Source: Mayamaea pseudoterrestris
Taxonomy: Eukaryota > Bacillariophyta > Bacillariophyceae > Sellaphorales > Sellaphoraceae
Length of the DNA: 64,000 bases
Assembly: GCA_027923505.1 (NCBI GenBank)
Contig: BROI01000001.1
Location: 2,824,001 to 2,888,000, forward strand
Direction: 5' to 3'
In this document: piece by piece, positions 29,938 to 42,487 of the stretch
How positions within the stretch are numbered: position 1 is the first letter of the stretch
Layout of the letters: each line of letters begins with the position of its first letter
The notes under the pieces: model-generated
Databases searched by the model: none
What the model was told of the DNA's origin: nothing
The model's input: only the letters and a program-made list of their open reading frames with translations
Made by a program: the position numbers and the translations under genes

Positions 29938-30194
29938 AGTTGGCGCCCCTCGACGAATTTGGTGACACTTTCCGTTGTGCAACTGGGAAAGAAAGTCTTT
30001 TCAGTCATTGTGCGACTTTTCATTATTTCACTTCACCCAAAGGAAGCTGACGTGTTCATCGACAAGGTTTGGAATTGTCGTCTTTTTGATGACGGGGAGA
30101 ACTTTTGGCTCTTCTAACAAACGAAGATCACAAAAGTGCGAGTAGCACTTAATATACTAGAGTATTCATTATTGGCAACTTCTCTGCGTCATAC

Positions 30195-31835
30195 ATGACG
30201 AGCGCCCTTGCACAACTGATGATGCATGTAACTGGCGATACCGACGCGTCGAATATCTTCAAGGCAACTGTGACAATATGCGTTTTGGGACTAGGATACT
30301 TTCTAAATGAACGTCGCAAGCGCGAGCCAAACAAGCCGTGGCCATTCCTTCCTGGCTGGCGTCCCATCATTGGACACGCCCACCTCGCTTTTCCTTTGAA
30401 AGAGATGAATAGCAAATGCGAGAAATTGGCTGAAAAGTATGCGCCAGATGGTTGCTACGAAATGGAATTACTTGGTCGCCGATACATTGTCATTACCTCG
30501 GAGGAGCGCGCCATGGAGATTTTTGAGCATCGACCGCACACCATTGTTCGCCCATTGCAGAGTCGAGCTTCGGCGCGATCTACTGGGAATTATGGGATTT
30601 TTCAGGCGGAAGGAGACGAGTGGAAGCAAGACCATAAGCTTGTTGTGCCGGCGTTAAACAAGGCCAACGTTAAGGACTACTTGACAACTTTCAGAGTCAT
30701 GGCGCATCGCCTGGTCAACGAGTGGGGTGAAGCTGCCGCAAAGGGGGAATGCGTCACGATCGGATCCGATCTGGTAAGGATCACCTCGGATTCTATTGCG
30801 AGTGCCTCCATGGGCTTGGATCTAAAGAGCGACTCGCGTTTGACCGAGGACGTCAAGACGCTCATGCGAGGGTTTGTACGCCGTGCCATGGCACCAGTTT
30901 GTTATTGGGATATTCCCATTATTGGACCGTATCTTGATAGCTATGGTGGAAGCATTCGCCGCACCACGGCGATGATTGACCACATTGTTGAGGAGTATGA
31001 AGCAAAAGGTGGCGACGAGTCAAAAAAGACGTTTTTGCAGAAGGTTTACTCGCTGATGCAGAAAGGTGAACGCATTCCAAAACAGCGTCTGGTGGGCAAT
31101 ATTGTGGGATTGTTTTTAGCGGGCACAGACTCTACCTCCAAGACGCTAGCGTCGGCATTTTATCTACTTGCCGATGACCAAGGTTTGCAAGCAACCTTGC
31201 GAGAAGAATCCGATTCAGTCAATCTAGAAAGTATGTCTCTTCACGATTTTTTTGTAAAGATTCCTCGCATCAAGTCGTTCATGCACGAAGTTCATCGTTG
31301 GTATAGCGTGCCAGGTAAGCACTTGATTTGCTTTTAATCTTGCGTTGATTGTTTACTGCATCTACGCTCATACGTCACTGATACTTTGCTTTTGGCAACA
31401 GCTCTTGGATTGACCTCTAACAAAGATATTCCATTCTTTGGTTCTACTTTGCCCAAGGGAGCTGACATAATGATAATGACTCGGGCAATATCATGGACGT
31501 CAAGCGATGTGCCCCGAGGACCAAACGATTCGCCTCCAAATACGTTTGACGTCGCTCGGTATCTCGTCACCGAAGAGGATGGCTTGTTGAGCTCCATCTT
31601 TCCAAACACGCGCCTTGGTGGCTTTCTTGGTTTTGGACATGGCGTGCGAGCCTGCCCTGGTCGAACCTACTCGGAGGCATTGTCGTACGTTGTGCTCGTT
31701 GCTGCCCTCCAGGCATTCACGTGGATGCTAGCACCTAACCATCCCAAAGCACGCTTTATTTTTGATGTAGTCATGACACCTGATTGTGATGTGCGTCTGC
31801 AATTAACCAAGCGCGACAACGGAACGATGAGTTAA
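30195..31835 (+). CDS. Cytochrome P450
   Basis: Two exons, 30195-31314 and 31402-31835 (donor GTAAGC, acceptor GGCAACAG, phase 1), 517 residues. An N-terminal anchor (FKATVTICVLGLGYFL) and the proline hinge KPWPFLPGWRPIIGH indicate an endoplasmic reticulum or outer-envelope monooxygenase. The I-helix has LFLAGTDSTSKTLA (A/G-G-x-D/E-T-T/S). The ExxR motif is replaced or shifted: helix K reads FMHEVHRWYSVP, with E-V-H-R giving ExxR. The heme loop is FLGFGHGVRACPGRTYSE, F-x-x-G-x-R-x-C-x-G with the Cys ligand. It oxidises an unknown hydrophobic substrate, taking electrons from a reductase. Family number cannot be assigned by eye. Confidence 0.88.
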
Positions 31836-31913
31836 GCCGTTTGTACCTTTTGGCACATGCTTGCCTGTACGGCGTTACAAATAATATACAATCCGAAAGT
31901 CAACAACTGTGCA

Positions 31914-32774
31914 CTAATCAAGTTCGTCATTTAGCTTGCTCACGAGAGATTGTTTACGTCGTGCCTCAGCCTTTTCCTTTCTTTCCAGCTCATTCAATGC
32001 TGCTTTGATCTCGCCCTCGCCCACGTCAGCCATCTTTTCTCGCAGTAGCGTATTCTCTCTTGAACGGTTCAAACCAGCTTTGATATTTTCAACATTCGTC
32101 TTAAATTCATCTACGCCCAGCAAATCTCCTTCTCTGTCCGGATCCCAAGAAGCTGATAGTAGCGAATAGGTGATTCCAAGGAGACCGACAAAGAGTAGAA
32201 AGACAGTCGTTGTTGCAACTGCCGCTGGTTGAAACTCCATGTTCTTGTAAGTAGCAAAATACCAAAAACCGACAAAGGTTCCCATGGCAGCAAAGAGTGG
32301 AAGACCAACAAAGGGAAGCATGCGTCGACCCATGCGCTGAGCCACCTTTTCCGGAATAACGGCAGGAGTTTCCTTGGCGAGCTTGTCTTGCAGAAGTAAA
32401 TCGCGGACATTGCGAAGTTCATCTTCCTCCTGTTCAGCCTTTTGTCGACGCATACGTTCAAGTGCCGCTTGTCCGGCATTTAGTGGTGGCTGCTGCTGTT
32501 CATTGGGAATCACTCCAGTTCCTCGGGTCTGTAGTTTTGCTTGTTGTGATGCTAAGTTCCTTGCAGGAGTCGCAATCTCCGTTTCTGTTTCGAAATCAGA
32601 AGGCGATGAAGCCTTTTTCTTTGCTGGTTCCGCGCCAAAACCTTTACCAGATTCCATTAAGCGAAAAAGCTGTTCGCGTCTTGGCCTTGCGATTTGCGCT
32701 CCTGTTCGTATCGTAAAGGCATCGACCGACATGAAGGTTGGCAGCGCGAGGAGGGGCGCTATAGAGAATCTCAT
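31914..32774 (-). CDS. PAM68-like photosystem II assembly protein, plastid
   Basis: Single exon, 286 residues. MRFSIAPLLALPTFMSVDA is a signal peptide cut before FTI, the plastid bipartite signature, followed by an Arg-rich transit region (ARPRREQLFR). After a charged, helical middle the DUF3464/PAM68 core appears: KVAQRMGRRMLPFVGLPLFA, two membrane spans, then LLGITYSLLSASWDPDREGD and LLGVDEFKTN. SASWD plus LG-x-x-EF-x-N is diagnostic of PAM68, a thylakoid protein that helps assemble early photosystem II complexes. The C-terminus has an extra charged coiled-coil tail. It is tail-to-tail with the P450 gene, 78 bp apart. Confidence 0.88.
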   Translation of the reverse strand: MRFSIAPLLALPTFMSVDAFTIRTGAQIARPRREQLFRLMESGKGFGAEPAKKKASSPSDFETETEIATPARNLASQQAKLQTRGTGVIPNEQQQPPLNAGQAALERMRRQKAEQEEDELRNVRDLLLQDKLAKETPAVIPEKVAQRMGRRMLPFVGLPLFAAMGTFVGFWYFATYKNMEFQPAAVATTTVFLLFVGLLGITYSLLSASWDPDREGDLLGVDEFKTNVENIKAGLNRSRENTLLREKMADVGEGEIKAALNELERKEKAEARRKQSLVSKLNDELD

Positions 32775-33531
32775 TTCTAATTATAAGCTATCGATTGCGA
32801 GATGAACTTGTTAAGCCTCGACAAAATTGATGAGGGGAACTTTATCACAAAGCAGGCTCATCAGCATTATTTGCTCAAGAATAAGCAGTCTCGAATCATG
32901 TTGAAGTGATGGACCCCGCGACGAAGATCCTGTCACATCAGTACCGCTACGATGTAAGCTACTCTTCCTTTGGTAATTGATTGTGTGGATGCTCTAAACT
33001 TGGAAAGGCAATGAAGACAACGTGTCCATCTATTCTTTATGACTTTAAGAAACCGTGTGCCAAAGCATTCGAGTACAAGCAGAGGACAGAAAGACCAGCG
33101 GGCCTCACGATCTTTGCATCGCTGAGTCTAGCGGACAGCCTTACGTAAAGTGTGTGGGACAAGGCTTTGCTTTGACCCATTGCCAAGCCGAGAAGATGCA
33201 TCATGGTCGTGGTGTTCCGATCACTTATATGATTGAATACTTGTGTTCTGCCAGACTAAGCATACACGGAGGTTATGGCATACATTGCGGCGTGACAGTC
33301 ATAATAACTAAATGATTTACTTCGTAGCAATTAACTATCAGCGCAGCGGCCTGTGTGGCTTTCTTGTCGCTCCCGCCGTCAGTGCAGCCGAAATTGCTCG
33401 ATGCATGGGTTGACCGCGTCCGGAAATCATATCCTATCATCAGTTTCCTTACTATTATTGTACTGTCTTAAGCTACTGTTTTACATATATTATATTTGAT
33501 GTCTTCGTAGTGCCTTGTGTTAGTGTTGGGC
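32775..33531. other. Intergenic, nothing recognised
   Basis: About 757 bp between the PAM68-like start and the IspG stop. It holds the PAM68-like promoter and a relaxed relative of the palindrome (CAGTACCGCTACG near 32939). A short plus-strand frame at 33055-33315 has no recognisable similarity and odd composition. No RNA gene was seen. Confidence 0.4.
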
Positions 33532-36016
33532 TTAATTCGCGGCCGCGGCAAGCTCTTCCTCCTCAACTTCCTCCTCCTTGTCGACCCACATGCCATACTC
33601 CTTGATCAGATTTACCAGTTCATCGACAGCACCATCATTTGGAACGCTTTTCTTTACAACTTCCTTGCCCTTGTACAGGTCGACCTTGCCAGGAATCGTG
33701 CCGACATATCCAAAATCAGCATCGGCCATCTCACCTGGACCATTGACGATGCAGCCCATGACCGCAACTGTCACGCCGGGCAAATGACCTGTGGCAGCTG
33801 TGATCTTGGCGGTTGTTTCCTGCAGATCGAAGAGCGTTCGTCCGCATGAGGGACAGGATACAAATTCCGTTTTCGTATTGCGCATGCGACTTCCTTGAAG
33901 CAATGAAAAGGATGTTCGACGCAAGAAATCGACGCTAAAATTCATGTCGCCTGTTTGTTCAATTAGAATGCCGTCGCCATTTCCATCGGTTAGCAGTGAA
34001 CCCACTTTGGTTCCTAGCTGTAGTGCCAACTCGGCAGAGTCATTAGTCTCCGTTGTGATGTGATGAATGACAGAAGTCTTAATTTCGTTCTTTTTGAAAA
34101 GTTCAAACACACGTCGAGAAGCATGTAGATGTGATAAATGCTCACTTGGTTTCAACACGGCAAAAGCAGGGCTCAGCTCCTTGATTTTGGCAAGTGTTGC
34201 GTCATCCTCATCGCCGTTAATCGTCACAGCCAGTCGAATCGCTCCTTCTGGAAGCTGCCCATTGTTTGCGACAGCAGCTTCAAGGCTTGTCAATGCAATC
34301 GCGTTCGGTAACGGATCCTTTTCCAATTCTTCGGCGGGTACAATGACTCCCATGTTTACGTCAATAAGACGCCGGATATGTTTGCGCGCCTCCACATCCG
34401 AGCTCGGCGGAATGGTTCGCAGCAGAATAGAATCGCTTGTGGCAATATCCTTAAATGGCATGCCGACAGCCGTTTTGCAACCCAGATCTTGATACAAGTA
34501 TTGGGCGCTTTCCTTGGTGAACATGCGCGGATCCACGCAACTAATGACCGAGCCTTGTGCATTCAAAAATCCGCTAACATCCACCGCATCACCATCCCTT
34601 TTAGCCGGTAGTTCTCCCTGTCGTCGGGCGAACGATGTAATGTCACGCGTGTCAACATATTGCCTGACAGCTTTTTGTCGAGCTGCTGCCTCTGGACTGA
34701 CAGCGGCGACGCGCGTCTGTGCAATTTCCGCCAATCGGTTGCACGGCTCATACTCGAACTCAGGGTCTTCCGTCAATGAGACACGGATGGTATCACCCAG
34801 GCCATCCGCCAGCAATGTGCCAATGCCGATGGCACTCTTCATGCGGCCATCCTCTCCTTCACCGGCTTCGGTGACGCCCAAGTGCAGTGGGTAGTCCCAT
34901 CCCATGCGATACATTTCCGCCGCAAGCAATCGATATGACTGCACCATGACCAGCGGATTACTCGCCTTCATACTAAAAACAAAGTTGTGAAAGTCGAGCG
35001 AGCGACAAATATCTGCAAATTCCAGCGCCGACTCAACCATCCCGCGTGGTGTGTCTCCGTAGTAAGATAGTACCCGCGACGACAACGAGCCATGGTTTGT
35101 CCCAATGCGCATGCACCGACCCAAGTCTTTGCATTTTTCTACAAGTGGCTGCAAAGCTTCCACTAAAAACTCACGATCCTTGTGATAATCTTCCTCTGTC
35201 TCGTATACCTTGTTATCAAAGTCTTTCGTGCCATCAATAAAGTTACCAGGATTGATGCGAATCTTTTCAACCGCTTCGGCGACTGCCATGGCAACTTTTG
35301 GTTGGAAATGCATGTCGGCGCAGAGTGGAATATCGTACCCCTTTTTGAACAAGCCCTCGCGAATCTTGAGGCAGGCGTTTGCCTCTCTACGTCCCTGAAC
35401 TGTCACGCGCACCAAGTCAAACCCCTTGTCGGCGCATCGCATGACTTGCTCAATCGTTGCATCAACATCGGCAGTATTCGTAGTTCCCATGGTTTGTCGA
35501 ACAATCGGATGATCAGATCCAAACTTAACCGGTCCGCAAGTGACGGTGCGTGTTGGTCGTCGTTTGACGGAATACAAATCTTCACAGTACTTGCCAAGGG
35601 GACCAAATTGCTCGTCTCGTGCTCCAGTCTTGATGGAAGGCGTCCACAAAACATCTTGCGCTGTAAGAATTGTTGACTAAAGTGCATTTTGCAGTGATGG
35701 CAACGGATAAGGTAAGGCGATGGGTGAGATTCACAAGTTCCAAAAAAGTGCATGAAAAATGAACTCCAAACTATAATCGCTGGTCGTTAACATCTGTCTC
35801 TCATGAAATTCATGAACAGATATCTTAGATAGGCCAGGACAATGATGGAGAAAATCAAACAATTGCATTTGTCGTTCAACAATTGCAATTTCGATCAATC
35901 AAGACATCAAACGTCAAGCTCACCTTCAACAAAGTCCCTGTATGCGCCCGTTTGCCAGGCGCAAATGCCTCCACCGATCCCACAAGAGAAAGCACTACGG
36001 CAAGCGAGAACTTCAT
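33532..36016 (-). CDS. ispG: Plastid 4-hydroxy-3-methylbut-2-enyl diphosphate synthase (GcpE/IspG)
   Basis: Two exons on the minus strand, 35924-36016 and 33532-35676, 745 residues; donor AAG/GTGAGC and acceptor GCACTTTAG, both phase 0, 247-nt intron. Exon 1 encodes MKFSLAVVLSLVGSVEA, cut before FAP, a plastid bipartite signal. The enzyme reduces methylerythritol cyclodiphosphate to HMBPP in the plastid MEP isoprenoid pathway. The TIM-barrel part has VKFGSDHPIVRQTMGTTNT and LHLGVTEAGEGEDG. A long middle insertion (about residues 330-610) is the plant/chlamydial-type extra domain. The C-terminal [4Fe-4S] part has SCPSCGRTLFDLQ and GCIVNGPGEMADADFGYVG. All expected cysteines are visible. The first exon is easily missed because the second exon has a long open frame. 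Confidence 0.93.
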
Positions 36017-36268
36017 GGTGATATAAGGCTAATCTAACGGCGGTAGTAGGAAGGTCGATACTACTTGTCGATGGCCGCCATTGAGAAACGCGACATCGCA
36101 TCCGTCACTTTCGAACTTCAAGAAAAGCGTCGGTCCATCGTGCGTTTCATTCACGAACGGACGATCAATCCAGTCGCGTCTGCAGGGAACTGTTGGTGCA
36201 GTATGGTATACTTCAGTTGTTCAGCTACCAATGGACAATATCTTCTACAAACTATATATTTATACATA

Positions 36269-39200
36269 TCAATCATCCAAAGGAAACATTAGCTGAATAG
36301 CGGCTTGCTTTCCGCGAAGGCGTCCACGCATGCGAGGAGTGTCCACTGCAAGTTCGTTCAACGCGACTAATGAAGCGTCGTCTGCAGTGGTTGTTATGTT
36401 TCCCTCGAGTCGCGGGCGAATTGCTTCAATGGCATCACCATGCTCGCCATTCAATTCTCCTTCCTCCTTTTTCAACACTGCAAGCTCGACACGCTCGGAA
36501 GCTCCTCGCTCAAGCTTCAATTTCGACACGAGCTGAGAAACCGGAAGGAGGTCGTCGGCCTCAAACTGTGCCTTGGCAGCTTTCGCTCTCTTTTTGCTGC
36601 CAGATAGAGGAGCGGGTGGCTTTTTCGGCGACGGTCCTAAGCTTCTGCGAGGTCGAGAAGATGCAGAATTTGAATTGAGAACAAACGCCCGGTCGTCAAC
36701 GGCTAATTGCTCCAAAATTGATTTACGCTTCCGCCTTGTTTTCGGTGTCGGCAGGTCACTGCCGGAGAGAGAAAACGAACTTCCTTCCGCAGAAAGCTCG
36801 GCAGCTGTCGCTGATGCCTCGGCGTGATCGTTACCAAGCACAACCAGTCCGTTTGGTGCTGGTAAGCAATCCTCTACAACTGAATTTGCCTTTCGTTCGC
36901 TCGTGCCTGTTTCGATTGTCGGACAAGGTTTTCGTTCCGTCGCTGGAATGTCAGATTGACTAGGAATAGCAGCGCCTTCTTTTGGAATCAACTGGCAGAC
37001 TTTACCTCTCCATGGCGAACTCAACCATCCATAATATTTATTTACAACAGATGCTGCTCCGTTTAAATGTGTTTCACGTTGTTCAATACCGCCCACAGGT
37101 TCAGGTGGACTACGTTCGTCGGGATCAAGAGATGCTTCAGTTGCCAGGGAATCAGGTACTGAGGAATTCATTCTTTTGAGGTTGTGGCTGGTAGCCTCTG
37201 TGCTTGCTATGCTTTCGTGTCCATCATTACCGGCTCGCGGCATATTATTGTTATGAAAAACAGGAGGAGCTTTTGCGGCTAAATCGCAATTGGCCAAACT
37301 AATCGATGACAACTTTTCTTTCGCACCCCTTCCAGATCCAGGGAGTGCATATGCAACTGCATCAGTATCAGCCAAGCTATATGGTGCACTCATGGCTTTC
37401 GGGTGTATGGCGCCCTCGACGCAATTTTTTCCGCCATCGCCGGCAGAGACTGGTATAGTACCTTCGTCAGTACCGCGACAAACATCCAAATTGCTCAAAG
37501 TACGTGCTTTTTGAGCGTGTTTCGTACGGTCAACGGCCTTTAACGAGGTAATTTCTCCTCCAATTGCGGAAGTAGTGTCATTGATAACGCCATGCGGCGC
37601 AACTCCAGAAGAAATAAGATCATCTAATCTCGCCAAAACGCTCAAGCTTTCCGCTTCTTCGACTCTTTTCTCATTTGCTGCAAGATTTGCAAGAACCGAC
37701 AAGGGAGTATCATCAGTGGACGCGTACGTGTCCTTGCATCTTGCGTTCTTCGTCACTGGCGGCAACAGCCTTCTCACAAATTTGAGGTTGTATTTTGTCA
37801 TTATTAATGGGTAAATGACTTCGTTCGCCTGCTCCTCAATAGCGGGAAGTGCATTGTGCTCTTGATCGCTCTTTCTGACCGGGTCGAAACATGCAACCGC
37901 AGCTGGCACAGACTTACGCGCAGGAGAACTATCAAATTCGTCCGACATTTGACTTATAGCGTCATTTGTGCGTTTGCCGCGGCGTCTCGGTAAATCTTCT
38001 GCCTTTTCGTCATACGAAGGTCCGATGAAGGAATTGCGAGGTTCAGCTGCATTACTTTCCCGCTCCGCCGCAACTTTTCTGGCATATCTTTCAAAATCAC
38101 TTTCCTTTTGAACTCTGTCCAAGCTATCAGCCGAGACAAACGTAGCTCTTTCAACACTGTCTTCAAATGACTGTCGCTGACTACGTCGCTTCCGGCGTAA
38201 TGGATCAATGGCAGCAGTGTTGGAGGATGTGTGATTGTCTTTGTAGCCTCTCGGTCGTTTACTCGTATTTGCACACTGCCGCAAAGATTCGGGCGATTTA
38301 TTCTTTCTCGGTCGACCTAACTTATGCGTTCTTGCATCGACGCCCTGTTGCGGAGTGGTATCTTTAGAAAGCTCGTTTCGCAAAAAGTCATCGGCTTCTA
38401 CCACCGCGTCATCTGATTTACCAGGAAGGGTTCTGTCGCCAAGCTCAAATTTCGGCGAACCATCTTCAAAGTGATAGCTGAAAGAGCCCTTCATAGCCAA
38501 ACTTTTTTCTGACGTGTAAGGCTTTCGCATTTCGATCTTGTCAGAACCAAGACCCATCGCCGTAGATTTCGACCAATAAGCCAGCGAAAGCCATTGAATG
38601 TAAAAGTCCATTTCAAAATCATGCAAAGGACCCACCAGACTTGTTGTTTCCAGTATGCGGCGCAAAGCTCGTTCAAAAGAATCACGGTCATAATCGGAAC
38701 CATCCTCATTATCATAGTTTCGATTCCGCAAAGCAGCTCCAAATGCTGCAAGCCGACACCGTCGAGCATCAAGACATCGACTCATGCGCGTGCTATTTAC
38801 AATTTTCAGTTCCTCTTTCGACAGATCTTCTTCATTCTGCCCATCTTCTACCAAAACCTCCCAAGTTGAGTCGTAATCAACCCAAAATTCTGCCCATCGC
38901 CAAGCCCAACTAAGCATGCGCATGACGGGGATTGCTAAATGCATAAGCTTGGTTGCATGGGCGAATTTCATCGGCTGTTCTGTTCTGGTTAGTGACGGAC
39001 CGGCCCGATCCTTTTCGAGCTCAATAAGATCTTCAAGTTTTGCGCGAAGATTGAACTCATTGCCGCCATGCCGGTAGCATTTTACTGGTAGAAACAAAGA
39101 GTTAGACTAATGAAGGCAACACTCCCTTCCAACTGCAAGTCTGCGTACCGTAAGGGCGATCTAAACCATCATCGGTGGAGTTAACTTCCAAACCGGCTTG

Positions 39201-42200
39201 CCGAGCGCATGTAGCATGAAAAGCCGATCGAAAACGCTCGCCATTTATGATATAGTAACAGTCAGGGTGGTCGCAAAGAACCGTCAATCCGATCTTCTGG
39301 CCACAGAGCAAACAAACATGCCCTGGCGCCACAAGTCGCATACCTTCAGACATGACTACATCGGATAAGTCCACTTTTCCTGTCAATAACAACCTAGGCT
39401 TTGGATGCCACCTGGAGGATAAATAAGAAGATAGATCAGTATACGCATGAATATCGGTATACGAAGCAGCTACAAATATAAAACTCACATCGCACAAAGA
39501 CTGTGTATCCAAAATGGACGTCCAAACAGCGATCGCTCCCGTTTTTTCTTATTCGCTTGCCAAAATGCCTTTTTATTAACTGGTGTTGCAAAGGCTGCAC
39601 TCAGAAAGCCTCCGGGCTGAAAGCACGCGATACAACATGGTGGCTCAAAGGCTTCGCCCGCTCGTTCTTTTGTTGCGACCCAAGAACAACACGAGCAACG
39701 GAAGCTCCCCTCCCTTTTTTCTACATCGAGTATGCAGCCATCGCATACAACAATTCCACAAGTGCGACATTTAAAGCGCCCGCTTCTACGGTCGGTGTTG
39801 ATGTTGCACACATCGCAACAGACGCCATGTAAACGCTTTGTCGAAAGCTCGACGGCCAACTCTTTTTCGTACTCTCGGTTCTTGAGTAACAGTCGACGCT
39901 CCTCACCCGTCGCAGTGTCAAACGGTATCGGTGCAATGTCCATTGGATCCGGCTCAGGTTCTGCAGGAAACTGGTTTGCCATCGCAACTAAATGCTCAAC
40001 CGCCATATGGTGTTTCTTGAATGTACCTCGAGCAATATTAATGGTAGAATGTTCCGGACACAAAAGAGACCAAGCCTTGTCTTTCGCTTTCCCGGTCACG
40101 TCTTCACCGTGTATCACTTCGCAAACGCCTACAGCTCGTGCACACGTGACATGTAACCACTTCTCGCAATCCCGACATTGATTCATTCCTCCGCGAGCCC
40201 CCTTACAAAGATGGCACGAAATATTTAAGCGACGAAAACCAATTTTTAACTCCTTGACATCTTCAACAAGATCGGGTATACGAACGTAATCTAACCCTTG
40301 CCACTTTGCGCATGTTGCGTGAACCCACTTGCCGTACTCTGAATCATCGTCCGACTTGGAGCGTAGAAATGCTCCCTGCCTCCTTGGACACAATTCGCAA
40401 ACTATCGGCAATGGAGCAGCGGCAAGCTTGGGACCACCATACTCCTGCCGCCTCTGATCGGTCTTGTCGCGCCCAAGATAGCGGCAGGGAATGCAGTAGT
40501 AATCGCCGGCTGGAATCCGGTCAATGCCGTAGCACATTTGATGGACCGCAACATTGCATGATTCGCAAAATAAAATCTGGTTGTCTGGTGTGACTTCACC
40601 GTCATTACACACATCACAAACAGCTTCCATGTCGAGCTCAAGCTGCTCCTGCCAAACCTTTTCCATCTGTTTCCGTCGATCAAGTGTCCTCTTGTACTCA
40701 TCTATGGTCTTTTGCTCGTCAAAAAAGCGTTGAGCTTCACCCGATTCTTCATAGTCTTTCCGCTCGCGTATTACTTTGCCCATGAGACTGCGAATGCGTG
40801 GATCAATTCCTCGCTCAAGTTTTGACAAATCCTCTTGCCTCTTCTTTAGCTCGTCAAATAGCTGGCTTTCTCGCATCGGCGCGGATATGCACTTGCGAGG
40901 CAGATCAAAGTCTCTCATTAGGTCGATCGATATATTATCTAGGTAAGAATTTTTGGATATATTTATAGCACCAAGCTCAGCGCGCGAATTTCGGTCGAAC
41001 CGGAACAAGTGCATAGGTTCTTCAGCGGCAGAGTCAGGCATAATAGCGCGGACGCACGCTGCTGATTGTCGCATATGGGCCGGAGCATTTGCAAAAAACC
41101 CGCTCGCTTTCCGAAGAGTTACTGGCTTTTTTGCGACAGTGGCATTCAAGCGGGCAATTGGCGCGACATCGTCCATGCTTGGGAGTCTGGCTATCCAGCG
41201 ATGCTTCTTCGGTTCAGCTAGTGGCCTCAACGAATTCGATGAGCTCTGACTGATCTCCAAATATTTCAAAAATACCAACTTGGTGCTGCTTTGGTGAATA
41301 TCGCAAACAAAACAAACATTTTTGCTTGACTCTTGATCCTTTCGTCGTGCCGTCATGCCAAAGTATTTTTCCATGTACGTTTGCAAGAATCTGGGGAACT
41401 GGCATAGCGCATACCAAACGTTACAGGCTCGCGCTTGCTCCAAGACTAGCGCCATGATTAAGAGCATGTGCTTTAGACGAGCATCGCTGTTCAACAACGT
41501 TTCCGATAGTAACGATTCACCATTCATTTGTAAATCGTTCAAACACAATATCATTTCGTAGTCCGACTCAAGTGGATACCACTGAAATTCGTAATGTGCT
41601 ATGAGTAAACAATCTTCGCGCTCCAAAACGAGACCCGACAAGGTTGGTGGCACGGAGGAACGGAAGTCTTGATCAATCACTATGCCGCTATATGTAGCTT
41701 GCGCTCGCTCTAGTTTCATTCGATGGCTGCGCAACGACTGCACGTTCCAATCGTCACCGTCCACTACTCCGAGCTCTCGCGCCACATTTAATACATTCTG
41801 TAGATTGTCAATTTTTTCCGTGAGCTTTAAATGCTGCGTCGCCGTGACGGCTGTCAACTGAACTGGCTGCGTCTGTGACAAGAGCGCCTTGTACATTGGG
41901 TCCGTCCTGCTGCTCTCCAACCATTCTTCTTTCGACGCAAGATTTTGATAAAATGAACCTTCCGGCGGAATGAATGCATATTCGCTTTCATGGTTCAAGA
42001 GCGGCGTATCATACTGCATGGCATGCGTCCAGGCAACTGGTGCGGCGGATCTAGCTGTCTGCGGCACTTGCCAACCGAGCAGTCGACCCAGATACGCAAT
42101 TGAATAGGTGTCCGGTGGCGCAAAAATTAATGAAACTATTTGATTCAAGTCGTGTGTTGTGGTTTGCGTTGGTGGAAGCTCGAGTAGAGGATTAACGACG

Positions 42201-42487
42201 CGATGAGGAAACGGATCAGCAACTGGAATATTTCTTGGCGCTGCAGCAGCATTTGATGCCGACTTTGACTTTGATTTCGTAAGTTTTTGCTGGCCTATAC
42301 TTGCGTGGCGTTTCTGCGATTTGTGTAGCTTACTCTTCTTATGGACTTGGCGCATTGGGGCCTTCTTTCCATGATGTCGAAGACTTTTATTTAAAGAATG
42401 ATGCTGCTGGCGACGGCTAATCTCAAATGCTGTTCTCGCGACGTCTTCTTGATCGCCTTCCACTTCTTCCGTCATATTCTTGCTCAT
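36269..42487 (-). CDS. Giant PHD / extended-PHD chromatin reader (BRPF/JADE-like)
   Basis: Three exons on the minus strand, 39489-42487, 39149-39411 and 36269-39084, about 2,025 residues. Introns are 77 and 64 nt; exon phases match. The N-terminal 500 residues are not recognised. Near residue 620 a PHD finger reads AVCDVCNDGEVTPDNQI with CNVAVHQMCYGID, typical of the JADE/BRPF/AF10 group. An extended PHD follows (CELCPRRQGAF, WVHATCAKWQGLDYV, SCHLCKGARGG, WLHVTCARAVGV). Around residue 885 a third zinc ribbon (CCDVCNIN) leads into a second extended-PHD-like unit (CCIACFQPGGFL, WIHSLCAMWHP, CLLCGQKIGLTVL, FHATCARQAGL) built across the exon 1/exon 2 splice. The last 800 residues are mostly disordered and basic. 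It probably reads histone H3 tails in an acetyltransferase or related complex; no catalytic domain is recognised. Confidence 0.82.

Noticed and set aside
33055-33315. Plus-strand 86-codon frame between PAM68-like and IspG genes
   Set aside because: Cys/His-containing but without any motif spacing of a zinc protein; TGT-rich by chance in an intergenic zone.
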